NCBI GenBank assembly: GCA_964036045.1
Contig: OZ038393.1
Span: forward strand, 45,996,429 to 46,060,428
Length of the DNA stretch: 64,000 nucleotides
Direction: 5' to 3'
DNA from: Eutreptiella sp. 'Long Island Sound 2002'
Taxonomy: Eukaryota; Euglenozoa; Euglenophyceae; Eutreptiales; Eutreptiaceae
Under the pieces are notes generated by a model. The model was not told where the DNA came from. It saw nothing but the letters and a program-made list of their open reading frames with translations, and searched no databases. The position numbers and the translations under genes were made by a program. Positions within the stretch are counted from its first letter, which is position 1. Each line of letters begins with the position of its first letter. Shown one piece after another: positions 36,116 to 48,100 of the stretch.

Positions 36116-36780
36116 ACCCTTGTGTGACCTAGACCAGGTGCTACTGAAAGAGGTCATGGCCGAAAATCGTGGCCTGACCCTTTTTGATCTCAAAAATCGA
36201 TCTCCTGAGCACCTATCTGCCACACCTACAGGGTGTGAGTATCCCGATGACTATCTGGAACCTGCAGCTGTAAAAGTGGATGCTGATGACCAACTGTCTG
36301 AGATTGCCAGCACTATTCCTCCTGTTGATCCCAGCTGTGCTGACCTAAAACATAGTGCCTTCCTAGCCCAGCTGTTGCTAGAGGAGGTAGATCTAGAGTC
36401 AACCTCTGAACCCGCTTCCCCTGTTGGGAAGCCAGTGCTACACATGCAGCCTATGCACACAGGTGTACCCGTGACCCGGAGTGCTGATGCTCTGGCGCGA
36501 CCTGCTTCTAATAACATGCCATTGTCTGAGCTTGACACTCAGGAACTCTGGCAGCTGTTGTACCTGAAGGCAGAAGGTATTGAGCGCCAAGAGCGGCTGC
36601 AATACCTCAGACAGAGCTGGAAATCCTCCATCTGGTCTGAGGATGACGATGATTCCTATACGCTGCCTGATCCTGAGATACCGCTAGTGTATTCTCTGCA
36701 CTATGGGCAGCAATGTTCCCCTGAGTGGGACGATGGTTCTGTGCCTGCTGAAACGGCTGATCGGCAGAAAAAGAAAGGAC
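36116..36780 (+). pseudogene. E3 linker between Dam-like domain and reverse transcriptase
   Basis: An open, acidic stretch of about 220 codons within the same frame. No domain is recognised. It occupies the position of the acidic linkers in E2 and E4. Confidence 0.45.
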
Positions 36781-37796
36781 ATGGAAAGAGCAACATCCAT
36801 GCTGAGAAGGATTTCCTTCAGAAACTCGAGAGTCTTAACCTTGACCCCCGCCTGAAGAAACTGCTGATAACCTATGAGGAGGTGTTCGGCGCCTTGCCGC
36901 CTCCCCTCTCTTGTAAAAAACTGGTCCAGATGGACCTGAAACTGAAACCTGAATTTGAAAAGACGCGAGTGAGGCCTCGTCCCTATCCCGCTCCACAGGA
37001 ACAGGTTGAAGAAATCGAGTGCCAGATCCAGGAGTGTCTTAATGCTGGCCTCGTTGAAGAGTATAAGCAGGGGGACCACCCCCATCACTGCAGTCCCTGT
37101 TTCCTGGTTGCCAAACCAGGGTCGACTGCCCTACGACTGGTTGTAGACTACGGTGAGGTCAACAAGAAAACCCAGAACCACTCAGGGAGTATTCCTAACA
37201 TGGAAAATACCCTGGAGCGTATTGCCAAATGCAGGTACAAGACCAAAATGGACAAACGCTCTGGTTTCTGGCAGGTGGACCTAACCGCTGCAGCTCAGGA
37301 GCTGCTGGTTTTTATAACCCCTAAGGGCCGTGTCTTTAAGTGGAAAGTTATGCCTTTCGGGGTGGCTAATGCCCCAGCGCTCTTCCAGGAGCTAATGAAC
37401 AAAATTTTGTACACACTGAGGCGCAGGCCTCTAGTACAGGAGTTGATTTCTCGGGATGCAGAAATGGAGGCTCACATTGACGACGTGAGTTTGGGTACTA
37501 ATACCAAAGAGGACCATGTCCTTCTCCTCTGTGAATTTTTCATTGTCTGTCAAGAAATCCATCTCCGAATCAAACTCGAAAAATGGGAGTTAATGAAAGA
37601 GAAGATGGAGTATTTGGGTTTCGACGTGGGGTATGGTTGGTGGAAACCAGCCGCGTCCAAGATGCAGCCCCTACAGGACATGCAGATTTGCGATGACCCT
37701 AAGAAGGGTCTACACGACGTGAGGAGTTTTGTGGGCGCCTGTAATTTCTATCGGCGTCACATCCACAATTTTACTTACTCCCCCTCACTGACCTAA
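36781..37796 (+). pseudogene. E3 reverse transcriptase
   Basis: The polymerase is continuous up to the connection. Motifs are KTRVRPRPYPAP, LRLVVDYGEVNKKT, KTKMDKRSGFWQVDL, MPFGVANAPALFQ and H-I-D-D (37473-37484), where the usual first residue Tyr or Phe is His. RSFVGACNFYRRHI marks the connection. A frameshift just before TAA 37794-37796 separates it from RNase H. The metal-binding residues are intact. Confidence 0.88.
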
Positions 37797-38390
37797 ACAA
37801 GAAAATTACTCCCTGCAGGTGGACCGCCAGAGAGGAAGAGTGTTTCCAGGAGTTGAAGAAGAAGATTGCCTCCTCCAACTGCCTGGGAGTACCCCGCCCT
37901 GAGGGCGAGATAGTCCTGATCACTGATGCCAGTGATGTAGGGGGGGGTGGTATGATCTACCAATGGCAGGAGCTTAACCCCGCTGAACTACCCCACTGCC
38001 ATTATCGTACTAGTGGACTGAACCGTGATGGTTTGTTGAAATATGACTATCCTACCAGTGAGTGGCGACTGGTGCCACTGGGACATTGGAATTGGAAATG
38101 GAACCAAGCGCGTTCCAATTACAGCACCTATGACCAGGACTTCCTGGCCGATATGGCGACTCCTCGGATCTAACCCTATTGTCTGGCTGTGTGACCCGGA
38201 GCCTGTGAAGTCTTTTCAGAATGGCCCACCACCAGAGAAAGCTAAGCTAAAGCGGTGGTGGACTTACCTGAGCCAGTTCAGGCTGACGGTGCATCATATC
38301 CCCGGAACAAAGAATGAACTGTCTGACTATATATCGTGCAACAACTTCGATGCGCTTATAGGAGAGAGCTCTGAGGCGCTCGCCAGAGAG
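37790..38390 (+). pseudogene. E3 RNase H, frameshifted
   Basis: The first half (ILITDASDVGGGG type start, then NYSTYDQDFLA) is in the frame 37853-38173, the second half (FRLTVHHIPGTKNELSDYI) in the frame 38043-38837, so a shift lies near 38,160. The first Asp and the final Asp are present. The sequence around HCHYRTSGLNRDG is unlike E1, E2 and E4 and suggests that E3 belongs to a different lineage. Confidence 0.78.
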
Positions 38391-39824
38391 GCTTTCCAGC
38401 GTATGGATGTCCAGCTTGACCTGTCCATGCGCACCGCTGGAATCCTGGAGGGTTGGGGTCCAACTGACTATCAGTCAGAGTATAAAGAAATTCTCCTAAG
38501 ACTCAGCACTGGTCTCGAACCCCCTGTAATTGACGGGCACCAGTGGTATAAAAACAATCAGTACCTCTTCTACCAGGACCGAATTGTGATGCCTGAGGCA
38601 CGACTGGATGGGTGCCTACAGTGGTCTCATCTCAGTTCTGGTCACACTGGTGCTAATCGCTCAGTGGACTTCTTCCGTGAGTGTTTCTACTCCAGTCTAA
38701 CCCTGACTGAACTGAGGTCGCTTATGCAGACCATTGTGGATGCTTGTGGCTGTCACGCCAGCAAGCAGAGCGACAGTAGGGATAGGGGCCTGATCTCCAG
38801 CTTACCCATACCCTATTGTGCTAACTCTCTTCTCTAAGTGGATTTCATCCACGGCCTACCACGCTTCGGCGGCTATGATAGTTGCCTAGTGGTCACCTGT
38901 GGCCTATCACGCTTCACCCGTGTGTTCCCTTGCAATAAGAAAATCACAGGTGAGCAGACTGTGAAAATGTTGGTCGAACAATGGTTCGAACCCTATGGAG
39001 CACCTAAGCAGGTGCACTCTGATGAGGATGTACGCATCCGCAGTGACACTGGGTGGTACAAACGAGTACTAAATGCCCTCAACGTGGAGGTAACCACAGG
39101 TGTGCCCTAAACCCACACGTCTAACCCTCTCTGTGAGAGACAGAACCGTGTGGTGGAGCAAAACTTAAGAATCCTGATGAAACAGGAGCGTACCAAGGAC
39201 TGGGTACGCCTAGTGCCCTGGGGGGTGCTGACCATGAACTCACAGCGGAGCTCCTCTACGGGTTTCACCCCCCACGAACCTTTCCATGGAGGACGACCTG
39301 CTTGGTTCTCCAAAACCCCCTATTCTGAGGACTTCGAGAGCCCTGTGGGAGATTGGCTGGAACACAAGCAGTGTCTGGCTAACCAGGCTGGGACTAACCT
39401 GAGACACATTCCTGACCGTGGACTGAGCCGACAGAACCGCCTACGGCGACCTGCCAGCTTCAAGGTTGGTGACCTTGTTTTGGTACACCATTCACGCCTA
39501 CCCTCCTGGCCACGTAACTGCCTACAGGACCCTTATTTTGGACCCTATCGTATCATCAGGATAGATGGATCCAGGATCCATGTCAGGTGCAGTCCACGTC
39601 TAGGCGGTGAACTGCTGTGTGCACCTAAACAGTTGAGGCACTATCACTCCCCTGACGATTTGTCTTGGGATGAGTGGCCTCTCAGCGACAGTGAGGTCGA
39701 GCGTATAGACCTAGATAACGCTGCCAGTCCAGAGGAGGCAGACAAACTCGAAGAGATGACTGCTGACGAGATGGCAGTCGATGGTTACTACGTGGTTGCA
39801 GGTATTGCTCGCCACGAGTATAAA
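38391..39824 (+). pseudogene. E3 integrase with internal stops
   Basis: The zinc domain has H-L-S-S-G-H and C-G-C. The core has D (38841-38843), D (39021-39023) and E in CERQNR (39135-39137), with 37 residues between the last two. TAA 38835-38837 and TAA 39108-39110 interrupt the frame without shifting it. The C-terminal part holds the GPY motif (YFGPYRII) within a basic domain. The frame ends at TAG 39825-39827 with chromodomain-like sequence after it. Confidence 0.85.
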
Positions 39825-40160
39825 TAGGGCTCGAAATTCCTACCCCTGTGGGATGGCTATGGGTTATCTGAGGCGACCTGGGAACCTATGTCAGCCTTCA
39901 TACAACCAGATGGGAGTATCAACCCCATCTTCTGCACCTACCTTGTTGAGAACAACCAGGGGCAGCTCCTCACCCGTGCTGAGACTATGTCCCAGCGTAA
40001 AAAGCGAAAACTAATTTCCCTGTGTCAGTCTACTGACAGGTGCACTGAGCACTGCACTGACCTTGTCTGTGCCCTACAGACCCATGCTTATGGTTACCAG
40101 CGTGGGCCAGGTGGCTGCTTATCAGGATTGCAGCCACCCAGCGAGTGTATGCCTTGTTGA
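39825..40160 (+). pseudogene. E3 chromodomain-like tail with a Cys/His-rich end
   Basis: After TAG 39825-39827 the integrase frame continues with FLPLWDGYGLSEATWEPMSAF, which fits the second half of a chromodomain (W-x-G-Y ... T-W-E-P). It ends in a Cys-rich tail with C-x5-C-x3-C-x4-C spacing near 40,020-40,065. The tail has no counterpart in E2 or E4. Confidence 0.65.
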
Positions 40161-42550
40161 CCATGTGTTGCATGGGGACCGCCCTGACGTAATGATCTTG
40201 GGGAGCCAACGAAGAACGGTGGCTTACTACACCAGGGGGGAATGACAAGCAAGGTTCTTATGAGGCAAGGTGTGTCTTCCCTCCTTGGGGACAAGCGAGC
40301 CCACAGTTAGGACCCCTGACTGGTCCAGACCCATGGTGTTCTACCCTTCCTTACAGGGTTTACCATACCCCTATATGTGCTATGTATGTCTGTGTGTGTC
40401 TCACTTCTCTCCCCGGCGTGGCTCCCAGAGACCAGGCTTCGCTGACGTCGGACCGAAGGTCCCAATCAGGTACTATTACAACTCCTATGGCGCCCAATTT
40501 CTGTGCTGGCGCCTATCCTTGGGGGAAGACGGCAAAAGCCCTACTTACTAGAGGGGAGGGGTGGCCAAGTGTGCTAAGGGCATACAAAACGCCCATTTTT
40601 GATACAGGCCAAAAGCTAACGCACTCCCCTGCCCACAAGGAAAAGCACGCGGGACAGGAGACACCACTACACTACACTCACTAACACCAGCACCGGCCTT
40701 CGAAGGCAGGGTGAGCACTCATCACTTGCACTCAACTCCTGCCAGGCCTGCTGACCCTAAACCCTACACACGCTACTTGGTGTTGTTGTCAATGATGTCT
40801 CGTGTCCCAATGACCCTGCTGTGAAGAAGACAAGAGAACACAGTGCTGCTGAGCAACTGTGGCCTAACAGGGACATCACAACACGTTTCTCTGCTAGGGC
40901 TTGGAGGGAAGGGGTGCGCGGATGTCGATGGAGTCGGACTGCCCTCGCCACTCCTGGCTGAGGCACAGTCAATCGATTGTATGATCAGCGCCCTTGTTTG
41001 GCTGGGGCAGAAAAATTGGATAGCCGCCGAAGGCAGCTGCTGCGTGCACCAATCACCCTGAACCTCTCCCGACTGTACAAGTCAGGCCAATGAAGGGGTG
41101 TTTGCGGCTGAGGAACCAAGCCACACTCCATGTATTATACGCTTCTCAGTGTGACCTATAATACACTGTCCTCAAACACGCCCTGTCAAGCAAGCAAGCG
41201 TTAAGAGACTCCTCAGGTTCTCTTAAAGAACGTACCGAGGAGCCCCTGGCTAACCTAAACAAGGTTTACCGTGCGCATTTCGCGTGGCCTACCCTTTAAT
41301 GCATCGTGTGCACGCATGCACGGAAGGGAGGCGGAACCATGACAACTCTGACTCAACCAGGAGGTGAGCTCCTCCTGGGCTAACCTACGTTACTCACCAT
41401 GCATCGTGTGAATGCCGAAATGAAGCGAACGCAAAACAACCCTATTGCGAGTTTTAGACAAGCCTAAGCGTTTTAAGCAATCCTACTCTACTACGCACGA
41501 GCAAACCCTTTTTTTTCTTACCTGTGAAGAGAGAACAAGGATGAGATGGGGTACAGGAAAAGCGTCACAGCGTGTGAATGCTTCAATTAGGCACATGCAT
41601 CACGAGCACAGCGCATATTCTAACCCTACGTGCGCGCTGCGCGCTCCATTCGCGTCGCATACCTTTCATTCCTGTTTTGATCTGTGCAGAGCAATAGAGA
41701 TGAGCACCCGAACCCCCAACGAACACAGCGTTGACAACCCTAAAGTTTAAACGAAGCAACCAACACGAACGCAATGCATGCGTGTGAGATGACACTGGCA
41801 TACCTGAGAGATGGGTTGTCCCCCTGCTCTGTGGTGTGGGTTGGATTTGAATACTTTTCTCTGAAGTTTCATAAAAACTTTGATGCAACTGTGCAAAAAA
41901 ATTCCCTTTAGAACTTAGAAAACTACGGCTCATACCTTCTTTTTCAAAAGCCGTTTACGCTTGCGCAACCTTGTTTTTGAAGTCCGCTTCCCTTGCGCTT
42001 GTCTGCAAAATTGAGTTATGTGTAAAAATGACGATTTCTCGCGTGATTTCGTCAATCTTTAGCGATTTGACTTGTTACATCGCTACCCTCCTTCGCTACA
42101 CCGCAGGAATCACTCCCTGTTTGTTACATTTTCTTTTTTTTCCGCTCCTTGAGATTTGTGTCCTCCATTGCGAGTATTGCTCCGCCCTGGCCCTTGGTCA
42201 GAATGTTTACTAAAACGCTGTTTATACAGCGATCGCCGTCCGCATCAGAGCGGTCGACTGTACCCTAGTGGGCAAGCACATGTGCTCTAGGGAGGGAGTC
42301 CCGGGTTCAAACCCCACTACCCCCAAAATTTTACCAAAGGTTTTCGTCGCACGCCGGCGACGTTTGAGGAATGCCCCATCGACGGGACATCATTCACGGT
42401 ACTTTACACTGTTTTTCGAGGGTACCTACAGTGTGAGAGGCTTCTATGAACTGATGAGGATGCTTTTGGTAAGTTTAATGCATTTTCTGAGGCAACTTTG
42501 GGAATACTTGAGCCTTTTTCCTTGGCCCCACTAGCTTTGCCAACTAGTAC
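40161..42550. other. E3 3' untranslated region
   Basis: About 2.4 kb with no credible gene. Several scattered short motifs recur, for example ATGCATCGTGTG near 41,300 and 41,400. A tRNA-like segment lies at 42254-42326. Confidence 0.55.
42254..42326 (+). other. tRNA-like segment (decayed tRNA or SINE head)
   Basis: TACCCTAGTGGG (42261-42272) fits the T8-R9 ... A14-G15 ... G18-G19 layout of a tRNA D-arm (pol III A box), and GGTTCAAACCC (42304-42314) fits the T-arm B box. The spacing is right for a tRNA. D-stem and acceptor pairing fail and the T-stem is imperfect, so it is not a working tRNA. Confidence 0.4.
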
Positions 42551-42560
42551 TCCAGGGGGG
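42551..42560 (+). promoter_or_regulatory. E3 polypurine tract
   Basis: TCCAGGGGGG ends exactly at the start of the last LTR, as expected of the plus-strand primer. Confidence 0.65.
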
Positions 42561-43269
42561 AGTAAGGAAAAGTAACTGCCATGTCTTTCTTGGAGGGCTT
42601 GATCCAGGCCAAGCCCCCCTTTAAAACCCTTTTGTTGATGTTAAGACTAACTTAAGTATTTTTATCACTCTTTTGAAGCTTTTGGTACACTTTCTCAAAG
42701 TTACTAGGGTTGTAACCCTAGCCCCCCATGAGGTTTACCCCTACCACTCAACTGAGCGGAGGTAACTTCCTTCATGGAGGATATACCAAAAAAAATGAGC
42801 AATTTATGCTTTAGGCCTCCGCGGTTACGCCTAGTGGTTCCCCACCCCAAGACTCCTATACTCAATTGTTTCTACCACTTATTGTGGTTCTACTTTTCAA
42901 CTGTTTCTGAATTCAGTTGCTTGGCCAAGTCATTTTCGGTGTTGGCGTGACATCCATGCCCCACATTCCTAACCAGCACCATTACACCCAAAAGAGTGCA
43001 CATGAAGTGCCTGATGCTATCCTGGAGGCCAGAAACAGTCCAGTTTTCATATAAAATCTTTTGTATTATCCATTTGTGATTGAATCTTTGTGTTTATACC
43101 TGCATTGTCTATCTGCAGCCCTTCTGTGTTACACTGGAATCCAAAACCAATCATTGATTCGATGCCCATCCTGTTGTTGATCTACTTGCTGCTTTGGTTT
43201 GGGGTTTCAACTTCAAAACGTGCAGGATTTCATCAAAATATCTAGGGCAAAAATCAAGGACATGTTTCT
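42561..43269 (+). repeat. E3 LTR copy C (3')
   Basis: Starts AGTAAGGAAAAGTAACTGCC and ends ...GGACATGTTTCT. It differs from A and B more than they differ from each other, in line with insertion first and duplication of the 5' end later. Confidence 0.85.
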
Positions 43270-43274
43270 CCCTC
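43270..43274 (+). repeat. E3 target-site duplication, right copy (CCCTC)
   Basis: Matches 29627-29631. Confidence 0.75.
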
Positions 43275-43311
43275 TTGACCATTATCCCTTGCTACACCAG
43301 ACATGTGTACA

Positions 43312-43862
43312 GATCAAAGGCGTTTGGTGCTCACTAAATTAAGTTGAGACCAAGGCGATTCCAGCTGATATCTGAAAATTGGAATTCCTCGCAGTGAGCA
43401 GGAGATATGTTTTTTCAAAGTGGCCTCAAGAATCAATTTTGTTTCGCCTATATCTCCAAGAAAAATGAAGGAGACAACAAAAAGAAGGTTGATTCGTGAT
43501 AGGGGAAAAATGTAGGACCACTCGAAATGCATCATATCCAGGGCAGCGACCTCGAAATCGGAAATCTGATTCCGAATGTCTGAAAAAATCGGATTAATTT
43601 TGCGAGTGTATAACATGAAAATTGCGGAAGCAGCGAACCCTTTTCTGATGAAATTTGACCCTTCATCGGGGTTTCCGCTAGAATATCTGGAAATAACAGT
43701 TAACCAATGTGTTACCGCAAAATCGCGAGCCAAGTGCGTGTCGCCGATACATTTACAATCAGAACGGATACCTGAAGAATTACAGAAACATTATGATAAA
43801 AAAACCCTGTTGATTCCTGATATTTCGATACATAAATCTAAGCCGGCGGCGCCTCGGCATTG
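43312..43862 (-). repeat. Inverted, diverged relative of the E2 LTR
   Basis: The reverse complement aligns with the first part of the E2 LTR (about 11,690-12,200 and 25,890-26,400). Shared strings include ATCAGGAATCAACAGGGTTT, GCTTCCGCAATTTTCA and TTTCGAGTGG. The minus-strand frame 43314-43733 keeps many residues of the right-LTR frame (SAIF, YTR, INPIFSD, EWSYIFP). It is a fragment of a related LTR in the opposite orientation. Confidence 0.8.
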
Positions 43863-43944
43863 AATATGGCCGCTCATAGTTGGAATGGCCAAGCCTATCA
43901 CACTATCACATCAGGTTAGGTCTGGTGGATGAAAGCGTATGATA

Positions 43945-45051
43945 TCAGCCAATGGCGGCTTGCCGGCCCCTAGACCGCACCTCAAGTGACCCAAAGATGG
44001 CCACGGGGGTCCGAACCAGCTTCATGAGCGTGTGAGCCCAGCCCAGGTGTGGGACCCACACGCCTCCCTGGTCCGGCTGGTTGAAGTTGAACCACCAGAT
44101 CCACGCCTCGACGAGGTCGTCCGCGATCTGCATCCCGGGGGTGATGAGTGCCTCGAGCTGCCGTACGGGGGTGTTGGTGGATGTGGCGTGCGGCAGGGGG
44201 ACCACGGCGAAGAGCCTTTTTGGGTTGATGTCCTGGAGGTGTCTTTGGAGGGCTGCCACCAGCCTGCACGGGGGTGTGTCGGTGTGGATGTTGTAGATTG
44301 TCCACAGTTCCCCTCCGTCAAAGAGCTCCGTGTTCCTTCGTTGTGGTGGTCTGGGGGCTGGGGGGAGCATGGTCCCCAGGTCCTGGTCTGATGTGGTGCC
44401 AGTTGGGGAGGGGTGCCCTGGGGCGGCGCCAGGGTGTCCCTCAGGTACGCTCCCTGTGGAGGGCTCTTGTTGTCGGGACATCGGACGGGACGCCCTGGTG
44501 GGCGGGGGGTCACTGGAAGCCTGAGGGCTGGAGGCCTCTGTCATTTATTTGTCCGCTCATGGGTTGCCTGCGTCGCGCCCCTGCTGTTGTGGTGTGTCCT
44601 CCGCATCTCGGTGGTTTGGCCGCATCACGGCCAGGGTGGGGAGCCCCGTGGCGCATTGGCCCGCTTGGACGGGTGGCCAGTGCGCATGTCCTGCGATGGT
44701 GCTGTCATGCCCAGCTTGCGTGGGGGGGCTTTGAGTGGTTTGTTCCCCCACCTCCTGTTCGGGTTGCTTGTCTGCTGCGGGTCCCTTTGACCGCGTAACC
44801 ATCCCCCCGGCAGCGGACTGGCCGGTGACTCTGGGAGGGAGGCGGCGGACGAGCTGGATGCACCGTCTGTTGCCTGGTGGGGCCTGCGTGGAGCGCTGCC
44901 TGTCGCGCTCGCTCGGCCAGCGTGGGAATGGTGGGGATGTGCGTCCGCTTGGTGTGGGGCCTCTTGGACCAGCGCCGGGGATCGGCGGCAGATGATGTTT
45001 GTTGGGCCGGCGGGTCGTTGGGGCCTCCACAGCCTCTGTCCGCACCCTCAT
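43945..45051 (-). other. GC-rich minus-strand open frames, function unknown
   Basis: Two minus-strand frames, 44557-45051 (164 codons) and 43945-44544 (199 codons), follow each other and may be one broken gene. The first is Pro/Gln/Thr-rich and probably disordered. The second has a fold-like end (IADDLVEAWIWWFNF, then VWVPHLGWAHTLMKL) that faintly recalls the start of Ulp1/C48 protease domains found in some transposons, but no catalytic His/Asp/Cys set can be shown. I do not assign a function. Confidence 0.3.
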
Positions 45052-45847
45052 GGAAGATGACTCAACGTGCTGCGGGGGCTGGCGTGCGGCTGCGGCGCCA
45101 GGATCGGTCAGGGTTCACTGCTTCCTGGTGCCGGTCTGGCGTGCCGCCCTTCATCCCCGGGGTATGAGGGCTGCCTCCGTCCCTCCGCGGTGGGAATGGT
45201 TGGAGGGGGCTTCCGTGTGTGCCAGACGGGAAACCCACACCGGGTGGTGGCTGTATTGTGGTTGTACCTAGGGTGCACAAAAAACCCCTTTATCCTTGTC
45301 TTGCACTTCAAAATGAAATGGTTTTAAATGAATTTCTCCATTCCAATTGATTCCTTGGCATACACAAAGTAGGCAACAGCAAGAAGACGAAGTCGTTAAC
45401 AAACATTGAGCTCCACCAACTGGCTGGCCCAGTAATACGGGTTCACATGCCTAAATAACAATAGATTCTCATTAAAAAGGCAAAAAAAGGTATATTTTAG
45501 CAACATTTTGAGTAGTCTATTGAGTGACAGGCACTGTCAACATTACGTAAATCACTGTCGGCGGCAAAAGACGACAACAGTCACAACAGGCCATCTGAAG
45601 CTTCGAAATAGCTTCGAAATAGCTTGTAATACATTAGAACCTTCCAAAATAGCATAAAACATGATTAAATCACATTATAAGCATATGGAATGTGATTATT
45701 CATGCATGCCTACTAATGTATCCTATATCTCCTCTCTCTGTAGTGTACCTAAGGGAAGTAGAGTCTAGCAGTAAGCTACAGGCTTGGAATATAAGCCAAA
45801 TATGAGCAAATATCCTAATGTTCTAGGATCTTGAAGCTTGGAGAGGT
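45052..45847. other. Non-coding stretch
   Basis: GC-rich at first and AT-rich from about 45,300. No gene or element is recognised. Confidence 0.4.
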
Positions 45848-45951
45848 CTAGTACAGATCCTCCAGAACGCTTCTGAGAGGCTCAAATGCCTCAACCTATT
45901 ACACCCCCTTCCTAACCTTCATGCACATTCGCTAAGAATGTTCATGACAAG
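45848..45951 (+). repeat. 104-bp direct repeat, left copy
   Basis: CTAGTACAGATCCTCCAG ... TTCATGACAAG recurs at 63885-63988 with only a few differences. The two copies bracket the whole satellite block including E4. Confidence 0.88.
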
Positions 45952-46029
45952 AGGACACCGCAACCACCAAGGCAAGCCAGCCACCACATCGCCACCAAAC
46001 GCAGGGGGACATGTAAGTTAATTGATTTT

Positions 46030-47130
46030 TTTTGTGCCTGCCGGCAGGGAGGGAAACGGCACCACAGCACACAAACGCCACCAGGGGGCAAAAAAACAGC
46101 ACAGACAACCAACAGCACAACACAGCACAGCACGGCGCCGCACGACAGGCCACAGGAGGACAAAGCAAACACAAACAGCACCGCAAAACGACAGCAGAGC
46201 ACGACAGCACAGCACCACACGACAGCACAGCGCCACAGCACACGACACAGGGAAGCAGGGCACCACAGCCAGCACAACAAGGCACCGCAGCGCACAGAGC
46301 GGAGAAGACAGGGAACGCACAGCACGAGGGAAAGAGCACCACAGCACGCAGACACCACCACCGGGCAAAAAACAGCACAGCCAACCAACAGCACAACACA
46401 GCACAGCATGACAGGCCACAGGAGGGCAAAACAAGCCCAAACAGCACCGCAACACGACAGCAGAACACAACAGCACAGCACCACGCGACAGCACAGCACC
46501 AAAGCTTACGACACAGGGAAGCAGGGCACAACAGCACACCACACCAACCACAGGGAAGCAGACCAAGCGGTCAGAGAGGGACACCGACACCGAAACACGC
46601 CACCAGCAGACAACCACGGGCCACCAGACCCAGCACCGCACCACAGCACACCAAAGGAAACAGCACAACGCACAGCAGCGCACCACAGCACCAGGCGCCA
46701 GCAAAAGCACGCACCACACAAACACCACAACGCAAGCGCACCAGCACAACGAAGCACAGCACCGTACAGAGCAGAGAGGACAGGGAACACATAGCACAGC
46801 ACCCCGGGACACAAACAGCACAAAGCAGAGTGGCAAACAACAGCACGCACCACCACGCCACGACAAAACACACACAGCACAGAGCACACAGCACGGGGGA
46901 ACACCGCAAAACACAGCGCCGCAAAGCACAGGGCCCCAAGGCAACGGGCAGTGCCAGAGGGCATGGCGCAACAAGCAGCAGCACCCAACGGGCGCAACAA
47001 AGCAACACAACACACGAGAGCACAACACCAGGCGGCACAACGCGCAGCAGCGCGGTGCAGCACCGCACCCAGGGACACACAGCACAGCACAGCACACGGC
47101 ACACAGCACCGAGCGGCAGCGACGAAAACC
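46030..47130. repeat. Low-complexity CAGCAC/ACAACAGCAC-rich block
   Basis: About 1.1 kb dominated by short CAGCAC, CACAACAG and related strings. Long open frames exist on both strands (Thr/Gln/His-rich on plus, Cys/Ala/Val-rich on minus), but they follow from base composition and are not genes. Confidence 0.75.
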
Positions 47131-48100
47131 GCGAGACACAAAGGGGGGGGGGCAAAAACCACCAGGGAGCAGCCAACGGCCAGGCGGACAGCACGAAGGA
47201 GGCGAGAGCGCACAAGGAGCCGAGAAGCGGAAGGCCAACAAAGCAAACAGCGCACAGCGCCGAGGCCCAGGGCACCTGGGGCCAGAAACCAGAGAAAGCT
47301 GGAGACAACGGGGGTGCACAGAGGAAGAAAAAAAAACCAAGGCACCGAGCAGGAGCGACGAAAACGGGGAGACACAAAAGGGGAGGGGGGGGGGGGGGCA
47401 GCAACCACGAGGGAGCAGCCCACGGCCAAGCGGGAGACACAAACGAGGCGAGCGCGCACGGAGAGCCGGGCAGCGGGAGGCCGAGACAAACAAACAAAAA
47501 ACAGCGCCAAGGCCCTAGTCACCCGGGGCCGGAAACCAGAGAAAGCCGGAGACAACGGGGGCGCACAAGAGTCGAAAAGAAAAACCAAGGCACAGAGCAG
47601 AAACAAAGAAAACCGCGAGACACAGAAAGGGGGGGCAGGGGGGGCAGCAACCAGCAGCCAACCAGGGGACACAAAAAAGGCAGGAGTGCAGGGCGGAGAA
47701 AAAAAAACAATAACACAGAGCACGGAGAGCCGAGCACAACAAACACAAACCAGCGCCAAGGCCCGGGGCACCCGGGGCCGGAAAACACAGAAAGCCAGAA
47801 ACAAGGGGGCGCAGACAAGAGGAAAAAAGAAAACAAACGCAAGGCAACAAGGAACGGCAACAACAGCGCGAGAGAGGGGGGGGGGGGGGGCAACCACCAG
47901 AGAGCGGCCAACGGCCAGGAAACACAAAGAAAGCGAGAGCGCACGGAGAGCCAAGAAGCGCGAGACCAACAGAACAAACAACACAAAGCGCCAAGGCCCA
48001 GGGCACCCGGGGCCGGATACCAAAGAAAGCAAGAGACAAAGGCGGCGCAAGGAAAAAAACAACAGAGAAACGGAAAAAAAAACAAAGCAAAAGAGGAGAC
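47131..48100 (+). repeat. About 240-bp tandem array with poly-G runs
   Basis: The unit starts near GAGACACA plus a long G run. Starts fall at about 47132, 47369, 47617 and 47869, giving periods of 237 to 252 bp, and a shortened unit begins near 48,03x. G runs vary from about 7 to 14. Conserved parts include CAACGGCCA, GCGCACGGAGAGCC and CACCCGGGGCCGGA. Confidence 0.75.

Larger units (their letters stand above)
29632..43269 (+). mobile_element. E3: Ty3/gypsy element with three LTRs and duplicated gag
   Basis: The order is LTR, truncated gag, LTR, gag, protease, Dam-like domain, reverse transcriptase, RNase H, integrase, chromodomain-like tail, long 3' region, LTR. The outer LTRs are flanked by CCCTC. 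The inner LTR is explained by a tandem duplication of about 2.6 kb after insertion. LTR ends are AG...CT/CC rather than the usual TG...CA. Pol has at least three frameshifts and three stops, so the copy is inactive. Confidence 0.9.
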
